Source: CAIMFV01 sp040757715
GTDB taxonomy: Bacteria; Pseudomonadota; Alphaproteobacteria; Caulobacterales; Caulobacteraceae
Direction: 5' to 3'
Assembly: GCA_040757715.1 (NCBI GenBank)
Contig: JBFLWS010000001.1
Location: 124,001 to 188,000 of the forward strand
DNA length: 64,000 nt
Part shown: positions 16,581 through 26,351 of the stretch, one piece after another
How the letters are laid out: each line of letters opens with the position of its first letter
Numbering within the stretch: the stretch's first letter is position 1
Notes under the pieces: model-generated
Databases searched by the model: none
What the model was told of the DNA's origin: nothing
What the model saw: only the letters and a program-made list of their open reading frames with translations
Program-made: the position numbers and the translations under genes

Positions 16581-19025
16581 ATGCTTCCCATTCAGGATAT
16601 TTTGCCTTCGCTGCAGGCGACCCTGCGCCAGAAAGCCAGCGTGGTGCTGGCGGCGCCTCCCGGTGCGGGCAAGACCACAGCCGTGCCGCTGGCCCTTCTG
16701 CATGAGCCCTGGGCCCTTGGCGGCAAGCTGATCCTCCTGGAGCCGCGACGGTTGGCCGCGCGGGCGGCGGCGGCGCGCATGGCCCAGACGCTGGGCGAGC
16801 GCGTGGGGGAGACCGTGGGCTATCGCGTGCGCCTGGATTCCAAGATTTCGGCCAGGACCCGCATCGAAGTGGTCACCGAGGGCGTCTTCACCCGCATGAT
16901 TCTCGACGACCCGGCCCTGGAGGGCGTCGCCGGCGTGCTGTTCGACGAGTTCCACGAGCGCAGCCTCGATGCTGATCTTGGCCTCGCCTTCGCCCGGCAA
17001 AGCCAAGCCTTGCTGCGCGAGGATCTGCGCCTGCTGGTTATGTCGGCGACGCTGGATGTGGAGCGCGTATCGGACTTGCTGGACGATGCGCCGGCCGTAA
17101 CCAGCGAAGGGCGCGCCTTCCCGGTGGAGACGCGCTATCTCGGTCGTGACCAGTCCCTTCGCCTGGAAGATCAGGTGACGCGCACGGTGCGCCGGGCGCT
17201 GCAGGCCGAACGGGGCAGTGTGCTCGTATTTCTCCCCGGCCAGGGCGAAATCCGCCGCGTGGAGGAGCGCCTGCGCGAGGCGCTGGATCCCAGCGACGCC
17301 GTCATCGCCCCGCTCTACGGCGCCTTGACGCCGGCCGAGCAGGACCTGGCCATCGCCCCGGCGCCGGAGGGCAAGCGCAAGGTGGTGCTGGCCACCTCCA
17401 TCGCTGAGACCAGCCTCACCATCGACGGGGTGAGCGTCGTCGTAGACTGCGGGCTCGCCCGCGTGCCGCGCTATGACCCGTCGAGCGGCATGACCCGGCT
17501 GGAGACCGTGCGCGTGACCCGGGCGGCGGCGGACCAGAGGCGCGGGCGGGCGGGGCGCACAGGCCCGGGCGTCTGCTATCGGCTGTGGGACGAGCCGGAG
17601 ACGCGTTCGCTCATCCCCTTCGCCCGGCCAGAAATTCTGGAAACCGACATGGCGGGAGTCGCCCTCGCCCTCGCCCAATGGGGCGCCAAGGACCCTTCCG
17701 AACTCGCTCTCCTCGACCCGCCCCCGGCCGCCGCATTCGCCGAGGCGCGGCGGTTGTTGCAGCGTCTGGGCGCCCTCGACGCCGACGGCGCGCTCACCAC
17801 CCACGGCAAGGCGCTGGCGAGCCTGCCCCTGCCGCCGCGCCTCGCCGACATGGTGGCGCGGGGCGCGAAGTCCGGCGAGGGGCGCACGGCCGCCGAGATC
17901 GCCGCCCTGATCACCGAGCGCGGCCTTGGGGGAACATCTACTGATCTTGGCGAGCGCCTGTCGCGCTTTCGCAGCGACCGGTCGGCGCGCGCGGAGGACG
18001 CCCGCAGGCTCGCTCAACGCTGGGCCAAGAGCGCGGGCGATCGGGGCGGCGCGGCGCAGCAAAGCGTGGCGGCCCTGGTGGCCCATGCCTATCCCGAGCG
18101 CGTGGCCCAGGCCCGCGGCGGGGTTGGCGAATATCGCCTGGCCAGCGGTCGCGGGGCCTTTGTGGAGGCGACGGACGCCCTCGCCCGCCATGCGTTTCTG
18201 GCCGTAGCCGAGCTTACCGGCGGCGCGGCCCGCGACCGCATCCTGCTGGCCGCGCCATTGGAGCAGGCCGAGCTCGAGCGCCTGTTCGCCCCTGACATCA
18301 CCACTGAAACCGAAGCCATCGCCCGCCCGGACGGCAAGGTGCAGGTGAAGGAAATCCGCCGCCTGGGTGAATTGGTGCTCGGCGAGCGACTGGTGGAGCG
18401 ACCGGCCCCGGAGCTGCTGCAGCGCGCCCTTCTGGATCGCCTTCGCCGCGAAGGTCTTGGAGGCCTCAATTGGGGGGAGGGGGCGGAGAGTTTCCGTGCC
18501 CGTCTCGCCTTCATGCGCGGTCTGGAGGGCGAGACCTGGCCCGACCTGTCGGACGCGGCTCTGATCGCGCAGCTCGACGACTGGCTGACGCCCCTGTTGC
18601 GCGGCAAGGCCAATCTTGCCGATCTAAACCCCGGCGACCTGGACCACGCCTTGCGCGCCCTCGTGCCCTGGGATGTGCAGCGCAGGCTCGATGAGGCGGC
18701 GCCGGCGCGCTTCACCGCCCCCACTGGCACCAGTTGCGCCATCGACTACGCCGCCGAGGCCGGCCCCACCGTGGAGATTCGCGTGCAGGAGCTCTATGGG
18801 CAGTCGGTGCATCCGACAGTGGGGCAAGGGCGCATTCCACTCATCCTCGCCCTCTTGTCGCCCGCACGACGTCCGGTGCAGGTGACCCGCGACCTGCCGG
18901 GCTTCTGGAAAGGCTCGTGGAAGGACGTGCGCACGGAGATGAAGGGGCGCTACCCCAAACACCTTTGGCCCGAGGACCCGGCTTCGGCGGCGCCCACCAC
19001 GCGGGCCAAGCCGCGCGGAACCTGA
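16581..19025 (+). CDS. hrpB: ATP-dependent helicase HrpB
   Basis: The 814-residue protein has the usual HrpB length and DExH helicase motifs: Walker A in APPGAGKTTAVP, motif II DEFHER, motif III VMSATL, and motif VI QRRGRAGRTGPG, followed by the helicase-associated and HrpB C-terminal regions (for example PVQVTRDLPGFWKGSW near the end). HrpB is a DEAH-box RNA helicase-like ATPase whose cellular role is poorly known. It stands alone; the convergent methyltransferase gene ends four bases after its stop. Confidence 0.95.
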   Translation: MLPIQDILPSLQATLRQKASVVLAAPPGAGKTTAVPLALLHEPWALGGKLILLEPRRLAARAAAARMAQTLGERVGETVGYRVRLDSKISARTRIEVVTEGVFTRMILDDPALEGVAGVLFDEFHERSLDADLGLAFARQSQALLREDLRLLVMSATLDVERVSDLLDDAPAVTSEGRAFPVETRYLGRDQSLRLEDQVTRTVRRALQAERGSVLVFLPGQGEIRRVEERLREALDPSDAVIAPLYGALTPAEQDLAIAPAPEGKRKVVLATSIAETSLTIDGVSVVVDCGLARVPRYDPSSGMTRLETVRVTRAAADQRRGRAGRTGPGVCYRLWDEPETRSLIPFARPEILETDMAGVALALAQWGAKDPSELALLDPPPAAAFAEARRLLQRLGALDADGALTTHGKALASLPLPPRLADMVARGAKSGEGRTAAEIAALITERGLGGTSTDLGERLSRFRSDRSARAEDARRLAQRWAKSAGDRGGAAQQSVAALVAHAYPERVAQARGGVGEYRLASGRGAFVEATDALARHAFLAVAELTGGAARDRILLAAPLEQAELERLFAPDITTETEAIARPDGKVQVKEIRRLGELVLGERLVERPAPELLQRALLDRLRREGLGGLNWGEGAESFRARLAFMRGLEGETWPDLSDAALIAQLDDWLTPLLRGKANLADLNPGDLDHALRALVPWDVQRRLDEAAPARFTAPTGTSCAIDYAAEAGPTVEIRVQELYGQSVHPTVGQGRIPLILALLSPARRPVQVTRDLPGFWKGSWKDVRTEMKGRYPKHLWPEDPASAAPTTRAKPRGT

Positions 19026-19028
19026 GCC

Positions 19029-19823
19029 TTACGTCGCCGCGTAGATCATCACCGCGGTGGCCACGGCGAGGTTGAGACTGTCGGCGCGGCCGCGCATGGG
19101 GATCTTCACATTGACGTCGCAGGCGCTCGCCAGCTCCGGCGGCAGGCCCTGCTGCTCGTTGCCCATCAGGATCAGCGACGGCGCGGCGTACTTGGCCTCG
19201 CGGAAATCGGTGGTGGCGGTGAGAAGGGTGCCGATCACCGAGCCCGGCCACCTTTGCCGCAGGGCCAGGAACGCCTCGACGCTGAATTTGTAGAGCGGCA
19301 CGGCGAAGATGGAGCCCATGGTCGCGCGCACCGCTTCCACCGAATAGGGGTCGCAGCAGTCATCCACCAGGAGCACGCCGCCGCAGCCGGCCGCATCGGC
19401 AGTGCGGATGATGGTGCCGAGATTGCCCGGATCGCGCACCTTCTGCAGCGCCACCCAGCACTTGGCGGCGTGCGGGTCGAGGGTCTCGTGGGCGCCGAAC
19501 ACCTGGGGAAAGACGCCGAGCACGGTCTGCGGGTTGTCGCGTTTGGCCACCTTGCCGAGAATGTCCTCGGTGACCTCCAGCACCTCGCCGCCCGCCGCGA
19601 GGGTAGCCTCCACCGCGCGCTTCAGCAGGGGATGGTCGGCGGCGCCAGGGCCGTACATCAGGAGCTTCGGGGCGTGGCCCAGCTCCAGGGCCTCGGTGAC
19701 GATTTTCAGGCCCTCCGCCAGGAAGAGCCCGCTCTCGTCGCGCTCCTTGCGCAGATGCAGGCCCCGAGCGGCCTTCACCGCCGGATTGGTCAGAGAGGTG
19801 ATGCGCTGCACCTGCGGCTTCAT
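19029..19823 (-). CDS. SPOUT-family RNA 2'-O-methyltransferase (TrmH/SpoU type)
   Basis: The 264-residue protein has an N-terminal substrate-binding domain (1-100, RNPAVKAARGL-like segment and FLAEGLKIV) and a C-terminal SPOUT knot with motif 1 VRDPGNLGTIIRTADAAG, motif 2 LMGNEQQGLP and motif 3 IPMRGRADSLNLAVA. Such enzymes methylate ribose 2'-OH in rRNA or tRNA using S-adenosylmethionine; the target nucleotide is not known here. Its start overlaps the end of the next methyltransferase by four bases, so the two RNA-modifying enzymes are probably coexpressed. Confidence 0.92.
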   Translation of the reverse strand: MKPQVQRITSLTNPAVKAARGLHLRKERDESGLFLAEGLKIVTEALELGHAPKLLMYGPGAADHPLLKRAVEATLAAGGEVLEVTEDILGKVAKRDNPQTVLGVFPQVFGAHETLDPHAAKCWVALQKVRDPGNLGTIIRTADAAGCGGVLLVDDCCDPYSVEAVRATMGSIFAVPLYKFSVEAFLALRQRWPGSVIGTLLTATTDFREAKYAAPSLILMGNEQQGLPPELASACDVNVKIPMRGRADSLNLAVATAVMIYAAT

Positions 19824-20785
19824 GGCGTGCGCCTCCGCCAGCGGGCGAAGAAGGAAAGCCCGATCTCGCGCCCCTGTGCGCCATCTTCCACCAGCGCCAG
19901 TTCGCCGAAGTCGATCACCCCACCCCGCCCTTGCAGCACATCGGCCAGGAGGTGGGCCAGCGACACGCCGGAAATGCGCGCCGCATAGGCGTTGATGAGC
20001 AGGAATTCCGCGTCGTCAGAGAGAAGGGCGGCGCAGTCGGCGGCGAGTTTGGGCAGGTCCTCGAACAAACGCCAGACCTCGCCCTCAGGACCGCGCCCGT
20101 ATTTGGGCGGATCAAGGATGACGCCCTCATATTTGGAGCCCCGCCGCACCTCGCGCTGCACATAGCGCCGCGCGTCCTCGCAGATCCAGCGGATCGGCCG
20201 GTCGTCGAGACCGGACAGGGCCGCATTCTCCCGCGCCTGGGCCACGGACTTCTTGGAGGCGTCCACGTGGGTCACCGCCGCGCCGGCGGCGGCGCAAACG
20301 AGGCTGGCCACGCCCGTATAGCCGAACAGGTTCAGCACCTTGGGCGCTGCGCCGCCTTCATTCGCCCGCGTGGTCACAGCGGTTTCGAGCCATTCCCAAT
20401 TGGCGGCCTGTTCGGGAAAGAAGGCGAGGTGGCGGAACGAGGTGCAGCGGGCGAGGAACTTCGCCTGGCCCCAGCTAAGCGGCCAAGATTCCGGCGGCGT
20501 CTTGCCGGGGAAGCGCCAGCGCCCGGCGTCGTCCTCGTCGGCGGGATCGAACACGGCGTCGGCCTTGGCCCAGGCCGCCTCGTCCAGAGCCGGACGCCAC
20601 AGACACTGCGGTTCCGGGCGAACCACGCGCACCTGGCCGTAGCGCTCCAGCTTGCGGCCGTCGCCGCTATCCACGAGGCCGTAATCGCGCCATCCGTGGG
20701 TGCGCAAGACAACGGGCGTCGGAATGATGTCGGGACGGTCGAGCTTCACACGGGCGACATAAGCCGCAGCCAAGGCAGCGTCCAC
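19820..20785 (-). CDS. Class I SAM-dependent methyltransferase (RlmI/RlmK-like, rRNA type)
   Basis: The 321-residue protein has a Rossmann-fold methyltransferase core with motif I VLNLFGYTGVASLVCA, an acidic residue after beta-2 (VTHVDASKKSV), and the catalytic DPPKYGRG motif that resembles the NPPF-type loop of RlmI/RlmK enzymes. The N-terminal PUA domain of RlmI is missing, as in the shorter alphaproteobacterial group. It probably methylates a base in rRNA. The gene lies upstream of, and overlaps, the SPOUT methyltransferase gene on the same strand. Confidence 0.87.
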   Translation of the reverse strand: MDAALAAAYVARVKLDRPDIIPTPVVLRTHGWRDYGLVDSGDGRKLERYGQVRVVRPEPQCLWRPALDEAAWAKADAVFDPADEDDAGRWRFPGKTPPESWPLSWGQAKFLARCTSFRHLAFFPEQAANWEWLETAVTTRANEGGAAPKVLNLFGYTGVASLVCAAAGAAVTHVDASKKSVAQARENAALSGLDDRPIRWICEDARRYVQREVRRGSKYEGVILDPPKYGRGPEGEVWRLFEDLPKLAADCAALLSDDAEFLLINAYAARISGVSLAHLLADVLQGRGGVIDFGELALVEDGAQGREIGLSFFARWRRRTP

Positions 20786-20830
20786 CCCCTCTTGGGGCAG
20801 TGGACACTCGGCTTAGCCAAAGCGCGAGGG

Positions 20831-22267
20831 CTAAGCGGCGCGGCGGTTTCGCGCCGGACCAGCGCCCACACCTCGCTGGAGGGGCGCTTCTGGCTCGTGA
20901 GCCGTTTTGTCCCAGTGATGCGGCCGGTGGATGATTTGATGCATGGCGTAGAGGGCGGCGAAGGACTGCAGCACCCAGTAGACCGGCGCTTCCACCGCGT
21001 GGCGCCAGGTGAACCGCTCCCCAATCCGCTTCAAACCGAGCCAAAGGTTGGAGATCGCGGCGGCATATCCTGCGACGCCAATGCCCAATTCGCAGCTGAT
21101 TGTCCGCGAGGGCAAGACGCCCGCCGCCATCTTGATGAGCAAGACGCCGAGCCCGATGGCGAAACAGCCATAGAGGGCCGCAGATCCGATCGCGACTCCC
21201 AGCGTCGCCATCAGCGTAGCGAAAGGCCCCCACCCCCCGGCGAGCGGTCGGCGAGTGTGCACGCCGAAGCTCTGCATGTAACCCTTGAGCCAGCGAGCGC
21301 GCTGCGGCAGCCAGTCCTTGAGTCGGCGAGGCGCGGTCTCCCAGGTCGGACGGGTCAGCAGTCCGCAGCGCAATCCGTGCGCCGCGAATCGAAAGCCCAA
21401 GTCGGCATCTTCGGTGACATTGTAGGCGTCCCATCCTCCCAAGGCGGCTAAGGGTTCACGACGGAAATGATTGCTGGTGCCGCCGAGAGGAAAAACGCCG
21501 CCACGGCGCGCCAGCATGGGCAGCATCACGTCAAACAGGGCGGCGAACTCGGCGGCGAACATCCGACCGATGAAATCCTCCCGCGGGCGAATGCGCAGCG
21601 GCGCCTGAAGGCAGGCCACATAATCAGGCGCTTCGGCGAACCGCTTCGCCGCCTCCACCAGCTGCTGCGGGTCAGGTTCGTCCTCAGCGTCATAAACTAC
21701 CACTAGGTCGCCGCGGGATCGCGACAGGGCGTAGGTGCAGGCGCGCGGTTTGGTTCGCGGCTGTTTGTCAGGCGCAGTCAGTACGCGCATGTGGGGCGGC
21801 AAATTGCACCGTCGAAAGGCCTCGGCCGTGGTTAGGTCGTTCATCTCCAGCACGAAAATAATTTCCAGGCGATCGTGCGGATAATCTAGGCGGTCCATGG
21901 CCGCGACCAGCTGCGGCACCATCGCCGCCTCATCGTAGAGAGGGCAAATCACTGAATAAACCGGCGTTTCGGTCAGCGGCGCCGTCAGCGGATCAATGGC
22001 GGGGCCTGAATGTCTCAGCGCGGCCAGTCTCAATATGGCGACCAGGCCAATACCTCCGAAGATAAGGGCGTATCCGCCGGATATTATGAGTTGCGGGCAT
22101 TCGATCACACCGGTTCCTAGAACGAGGCTCAGCAAGATGATCAGCTTTTTCTGGGGCTCGGTAAGCCCTCCCTTTGCGCAATAGGTTTCCGAGAGCGGGT
22201 CGACTTTCGCCGCGCGTCTCAACTGTTTGAAGTTCAGCCCGGCGCGGGACGTGATCGCCGATCGCAT
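20831..22267 (-). CDS. Membrane family 2 glycosyltransferase (processive-type)
   Basis: The 478-residue protein has two N-terminal helices (about 42-84), a cytoplasmic GT-A domain with VYDAEDEP (191-198), TED (285-287) and QRARW (322-326), and about three C-terminal helices. The D, D, D, QxxRW pattern is that of processive beta-glycosyltransferases such as cellulose and hyaluronan synthases. It probably makes or extends an envelope or secreted polysaccharide; sugar and product are unknown. The start at 22267 (minus) follows GGAGG by five bases. It is divergent from the TetR gene and has no other polysaccharide genes beside it. Confidence 0.87.
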   Translation of the reverse strand: MRSAITSRAGLNFKQLRRAAKVDPLSETYCAKGGLTEPQKKLIILLSLVLGTGVIECPQLIISGGYALIFGGIGLVAILRLAALRHSGPAIDPLTAPLTETPVYSVICPLYDEAAMVPQLVAAMDRLDYPHDRLEIIFVLEMNDLTTAEAFRRCNLPPHMRVLTAPDKQPRTKPRACTYALSRSRGDLVVVYDAEDEPDPQQLVEAAKRFAEAPDYVACLQAPLRIRPREDFIGRMFAAEFAALFDVMLPMLARRGGVFPLGGTSNHFRREPLAALGGWDAYNVTEDADLGFRFAAHGLRCGLLTRPTWETAPRRLKDWLPQRARWLKGYMQSFGVHTRRPLAGGWGPFATLMATLGVAIGSAALYGCFAIGLGVLLIKMAAGVLPSRTISCELGIGVAGYAAAISNLWLGLKRIGERFTWRHAVEAPVYWVLQSFAALYAMHQIIHRPHHWDKTAHEPEAPLQRGVGAGPARNRRAA

Positions 22268-22462
22268 GCCGCCTCCCCCACGGTTGTATCGGGAGACTCG
22301 TACATATTGTTTTTGGTGTGGAAAACGCATCGACGATTGCTGCGACGACGACTTCCCTCTACACGGGCGGCAAGGTCGGTTGACTTTACGGAGTGCGCAA
22401 AAACGCCTTATGTGGGTTCAATCCGCTTTTCACACCGGCTTCTGCAGCGCGGACTAGGCGAG

Positions 22463-23101
22463 GTGCGTTTGACCACAGTTCGAACTCCAGTCCGCTCCGC
22501 GCGCAAGGCTAAGGGCGACGGTTATCTTCGCCGAGCCGAAATTCTCGAGGCCGCCGAACGCATCTTTGTCACTTGTGGGTACGAAGGGGCGACGATCCGC
22601 AAGATCGCCGATGAGGTCGGGCTCTCCTCCACCGCGCTCTACATGCACTTCGAGGACAAGAGCGACATCATTGTCGAGATTTGCCGCGACTCGATTTCGA
22701 CCTTGATGCAACAGAACCAGGCGTTAGTGCAGCGCGAGATGGACCCCGTGGCGCGATTGCGTGAAATGCTGGCGGGCTACATGCGCTTCGCGCTTGGCAA
22801 TACGAACGCCTACCAGCTGGTGTTCTGTGATATCCGCAATGATATCTCCACCGACAAGATGCGCGAGCTCGGCAGTCTCAGCCGCGAAGGCTACGACCTC
22901 TATCTTGGGGCCCTGGTGAAGATCGCCGCCGCGGGCCGCTTGAAGTCGGACGACACCGAGGCCGCCGCCCAAGTGTCATGGGCCGCCGCCCACGGGCTCG
23001 CCGCGCTGCTGATCACGCGCAAGGAGTTCGACTGGCGCGACGAGGCGATCCTCACGCCGATGATGGTGGACATGGTCTGCGCAGGACTTGTCGCTTCGTG
23101 A
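22463..23101 (+). CDS. TetR-family transcriptional regulator
   Basis: About 212 residues. The N-terminal helix-turn-helix is clear: ILEAAERIFVTCGYEGATIRKIADEVGLSS followed by ALYMHFEDKSDI is the TetR pattern (motif positions about 25-70), here split for brevity. The C-terminal ligand domain has no recognised specificity. GTG 22463 with AGG upstream, or TTG 22469 with GAGG five bases upstream, are both plausible starts; the open frame before them does not look coding. The stop overlaps the dehydratase start (GTGA), so the two are translationally coupled. It may control itself, the dehydratase and the divergent glycosyltransferase. Confidence 0.88.
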   Translation: MRLTTVRTPVRSARKAKGDGYLRRAEILEAAERIFVTCGYEGATIRKIADEVGLSSTALYMHFEDKSDIIVEICRDSISTLMQQNQALVQREMDPVARLREMLAGYMRFALGNTNAYQLVFCDIRNDISTDKMRELGSLSREGYDLYLGALVKIAAAGRLKSDDTEAAAQVSWAAAHGLAALLITRKEFDWRDEAILTPMMVDMVCAGLVAS

Positions 23102-24081
23102 GCGCCATCGATCCGCCCACCTTCGCCGATGTGCAGGACGCAGCGGCGCGACTGAAGGGCGTCGCCGTACGCACGCCCCTGTTGCATGTCGAAGCGCTCA
23201 ACGAGGCCGCGAACGGGCGGGTGTTCGTCAAGGCCGAATGCCTTCAGCGCACCGGCACCTTCAAGTTTCGCGGCGCCTACAATCGCGTCAGCCGGCTGAC
23301 CGACGACGAACGCCGACGTGGCGTGGTGGCGTTTTCCTCCGGCAATCACGCGCAAGGCGTGGCCGCGGCGGCCAAGATGGCTGGATGCGCCGCGACCATT
23401 GTCATGCCCGCCGACGCGCCGGCGTTGAAGATCGCCCGAACCCGCGGCTATGGCGCCGAAGTGGTGCTGTACGACCGCTTCAACGAAAACCGTGAGGCCA
23501 TCGCGTCGAAGATCGCCAGTGAAACCGGGGCCGTCGTCGTCCCGCCCTTCGACGACCCCTATGTCATCGCCGGGCAGGGCACGGTGGGACTAGAAATCGC
23601 CGAGCAACTACTGGAGACCGGCGCGACAGCCGACGTGCTGATCTGCCCGGCTTCCGGCGGCGGGCTCATGGCCGGCGTGGCCCTTGCGTTCGAGACCCTT
23701 TCGCCTAAGACGGCGCTCTATTGCGCCGAGCCGGCCGGCTTTGACGATCACGCCCTCAGCCTCAAGGCCGGCGAGCGGGTGAGCCTCACGCCCACGACGG
23801 CAAGCCTGTGCGATGCGCTGATGTCGCCGTCTCCCGGCGCGGTCACTTTCCCCATCAACCAGCCCCGGCTGGCGGGCGCCGTGGACGCGAGCGACGAGGA
23901 GGTGCTGGCGGCCATGGCCTTCGCCTTCGAACATTTGAAGCTGGTAATCGAGCCCGGCGGCGCGGCGGCGCTCGCCGCCTTGCTGGCCGGTCGCATTGCA
24001 TTGAACGGCCGAACCGCGGTGATCGTCGCTTCGGGCGGCAATGTCGACCCTGCGACCTTCGTCCGCGCCCTTACGGCCTGA
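23098..24081 (+). CDS. PLP-dependent threonine/serine dehydratase-like protein
   Basis: The 327-residue protein is a fold-type II PLP enzyme. The Schiff-base Lys is in FKFRGA (K56), SSGNHAQG binds the substrate carboxylate, and CPASGGGL binds the PLP phosphate. It lacks the C-terminal ACT regulatory domain of biosynthetic threonine deaminase, so it fits catabolic threonine dehydratase, serine racemase or hydroxyaspartate ammonia-lyase. The reaction removes ammonia from L-threonine or L-serine to give the keto acid. GTG 23098 overlaps the TetR stop, and the downstream lytic transglycosylase gene converges on it. Confidence 0.88.
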   Translation: MSAIDPPTFADVQDAAARLKGVAVRTPLLHVEALNEAANGRVFVKAECLQRTGTFKFRGAYNRVSRLTDDERRRGVVAFSSGNHAQGVAAAAKMAGCAATIVMPADAPALKIARTRGYGAEVVLYDRFNENREAIASKIASETGAVVVPPFDDPYVIAGQGTVGLEIAEQLLETGATADVLICPASGGGLMAGVALAFETLSPKTALYCAEPAGFDDHALSLKAGERVSLTPTTASLCDALMSPSPGAVTFPINQPRLAGAVDASDEEVLAAMAFAFEHLKLVIEPGGAAALAALLAGRIALNGRTAVIVASGGNVDPATFVRALTA

Positions 24082-24084
24082 GCC

Positions 24085-26199
24085 TTACGGGTTCGACGTC
24101 GGGCCCTGCGAAAGCCCGGTGAGGAATCCGGTGGACGGCGCGGTCCAGGCGCCGCGCCGCAAGTCTTCCGCCAAGGTGAGAGGCGCAACGCCCCCGCTCA
24201 GCCGAGCGCGATAGACCTGCGTCGCCTCCAAGGTGCGCATCACGTAGTTGCGCGTCTCGGGGAAGGGGATGCACTCGATGAAATCCACCGGATCCACCGC
24301 CGAGGTGCGCGGATCGCCGCAGACGCCCGCCCAGGCGCCAGGTCTGTTGGGGCCGGCGTTATAGGCGGCGGCGGCCATCACGTAGGAGCCGCTGAACCCG
24401 TCAATGAGATGGCCAAGGAAAGCCGAGCCGAGGCGCATGTTGAATTCAGGTTCGGTGAGTCGACTGGCGCTGTAGGCCATGCCGAGCCGGCGGGCCAGGG
24501 ACTGGGCCGTCTGCGGGCGCAGTTGCATCATGCCCACGGCGTAGGGCGAGCGGGCGCGGGGGTCGAAATTGCTTTCCTGACGGGTGATGCCGAGGGCGAA
24601 GGCGAGCTCGGCGGAGCCGGGCAATAGGCTTGGCCTCTCCACAGGATAGGCGCGCTCAGGCAGGAAATAGCCGTGAATAGCCCCGGCTCGGGCGACGCGC
24701 ATGGCCAGGTCCTGCTGGCCATAGGCCTTGGCGAGATCGAACAGCAGCGCGTACTCGCCAGCGTCGGACATCTGCTCTGCCGCCGTCAGGATGAAGCTGC
24801 GCAACATGTCGGTCTGGCCGATATCGCCCAGCATTTTCGCGGCGCGCACCAAGTCACGGGCGTTAAATTGCGTGCGATCCTGCAGGGTGGGAAGCGGATC
24901 AGCGCCTACCGTGATGGTCTTGATCCCGACCTTCTCCGCTGAAAGCTGGCCATAGAAGGCGAGGGGATAAGCCGCCCCCTGGCTGAAGAAGGCCTTGGCC
25001 GCCTCGGCGTCGCCGCGGGCCTCCGCCGCCCTTCCGCGCCAGTAATAGGCCCGGCTGGCGGTGATGGGTGACGCACGGTCATGCAAGATGTGGCTGAAGT
25101 GGGTGTCGGCCAGTTGCGTGTTGTGCAGCCGTGTAAGGGCGATCCAACCGGCGAAGAATTCCGCCTCCACATAGTCGGGACCGCTGGCGAGCCCCGTGGT
25201 GGAGGCGACCTGATAGGCGTTGGTGGCGTCGCCGCTACGCACCAGGGCCGACATCAGCGCGCGCCGCTCCGTCCACACCGCTGAGGCCACATCGGCGTCG
25301 GCGGGCGAGGTCTGGGGGAAGTCGCGCACCAGGCTCGCCGCCGCGATGCTGAGGTCGCGCTTGCGGTAGTAGCGGGCGCGGTCGAAGGCGAGGCCGGAAT
25401 CGTTGGCGAGGGCTTCCGGCACCTTGGAGACATAGGCCGAGGCGTCGTCGCGATCAGCGCGCAGGGCGATGCGCGCCTGGGCCAGGGCCGCCCACTCCGG
25501 CGGGACCATCTCCATCATCATCTTGGTCGCCGGACCTTGCGGCCCGTAGAGCAGGGTGGAGAGGCGCTTTTCGTGGTCCTCCAAGGTGAGCATGTCGCCG
25601 AAGCGGGTCAGCATCTGGGCTTGGGGGCCTTGCTCGAAGACGTGGTCGCGCCAGAAACTGCGGATCAGGGTCTTGGCTTCGTCGCCGCGTCCCGAGGCGC
25701 GCAAGGCCGAAGCGAGGGCCATCGCCCCCTCCGCTGTCTGCGGCGGCGCGCCGGCGAACCAGTCGAGGGTGGAGGCCGGCGACAATGACGCGCTCTCCAA
25801 GGCGCGCTCAGCGGCGGCTTGGCGGCGTTGCGGATGCGGCCAACCCGCGAGGTCGCGGCGCGCCTGATCGAGTTCGGTAAAGGTGAGGCTGGTGGCGGCG
25901 TTGTCCACCTTGGCCCATTCCACGATGCGCCGGGCGAGAGGATCGGCGAGAGCGGCCTGAAACTGGCTCGCCTGGCGAACATCGCCAGAGCGGGCGGCGT
26001 CCAGGGCGGCCTTCAGCCCGCCGCCCGCGATGGGAACCGTTGGCGTGGCGTTCAATGCAGCATAGGGAATCGGCGCGGCGGGAGGGCTATCCGTCGCCTC
26101 TTCCACCACCTGTGCATAGGCGGCCGTGCAGGCGAGGACGGCGAGACCCACCGCAATCCACCGCCCGTTTCCGCCGTCGCGCCCCTTACCCGTGCTCAA
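24085..26199 (-). CDS. Soluble lytic murein transglycosylase (Slt family)
   Basis: About 704 residues. A signal peptide (RWIAVGLAVLACTAAYA) precedes a long alpha-helical superhelical U-domain and a C-terminal SLT domain. The catalytic Glu is in ITRQESNF (about residue 560), followed by VGMMQLRP, AYNAGPNR and FPETRNYV. The enzyme cleaves the MurNAc-GlcNAc bond of peptidoglycan in the periplasm, forming 1,6-anhydroMurNAc. The TTG start at 26199 (minus) is preferred: GGAG lies seven bases upstream and a short basic n-region leads into the signal helix. A longer frame to 26286 exists but lacks a ribosome site. It is divergent from dapA. Confidence 0.9.
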   Translation of the reverse strand: MSTGKGRDGGNGRWIAVGLAVLACTAAYAQVVEEATDSPPAAPIPYAALNATPTVPIAGGGLKAALDAARSGDVRQASQFQAALADPLARRIVEWAKVDNAATSLTFTELDQARRDLAGWPHPQRRQAAAERALESASLSPASTLDWFAGAPPQTAEGAMALASALRASGRGDEAKTLIRSFWRDHVFEQGPQAQMLTRFGDMLTLEDHEKRLSTLLYGPQGPATKMMMEMVPPEWAALAQARIALRADRDDASAYVSKVPEALANDSGLAFDRARYYRKRDLSIAAASLVRDFPQTSPADADVASAVWTERRALMSALVRSGDATNAYQVASTTGLASGPDYVEAEFFAGWIALTRLHNTQLADTHFSHILHDRASPITASRAYYWRGRAAEARGDAEAAKAFFSQGAAYPLAFYGQLSAEKVGIKTITVGADPLPTLQDRTQFNARDLVRAAKMLGDIGQTDMLRSFILTAAEQMSDAGEYALLFDLAKAYGQQDLAMRVARAGAIHGYFLPERAYPVERPSLLPGSAELAFALGITRQESNFDPRARSPYAVGMMQLRPQTAQSLARRLGMAYSASRLTEPEFNMRLGSAFLGHLIDGFSGSYVMAAAAYNAGPNRPGAWAGVCGDPRTSAVDPVDFIECIPFPETRNYVMRTLEATQVYRARLSGGVAPLTLAEDLRRGAWTAPSTGFLTGLSQGPTSNP

Positions 26200-26351
26200 G
26201 TCCAAACTCCGACCGATCGTACAAATGGAGTTCTCCGTCACTCCACTGTTGCCCGCAAGGGTGCAGGCTCGATAATCTAGGGGCAATCGACGTCACTTTT
26301 TCTCGTCCAGGCTCGCTGACCGAGCGATCTTGGCGCAACTCCCGAAAGCTC

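Noticed and set aside
16527..18191. 554-codon frame antisense to hrpB
   Set aside because: It mirrors a complete helicase with all motifs; composition is that of an antisense shadow and there is no start context.
24085..26286. Longer start for the lytic transglycosylase at 26286
   Set aside because: The added residues precede the signal peptide without basic n-region logic, and no ribosome site was seen; TTG 26199 has GGAG at good spacing.
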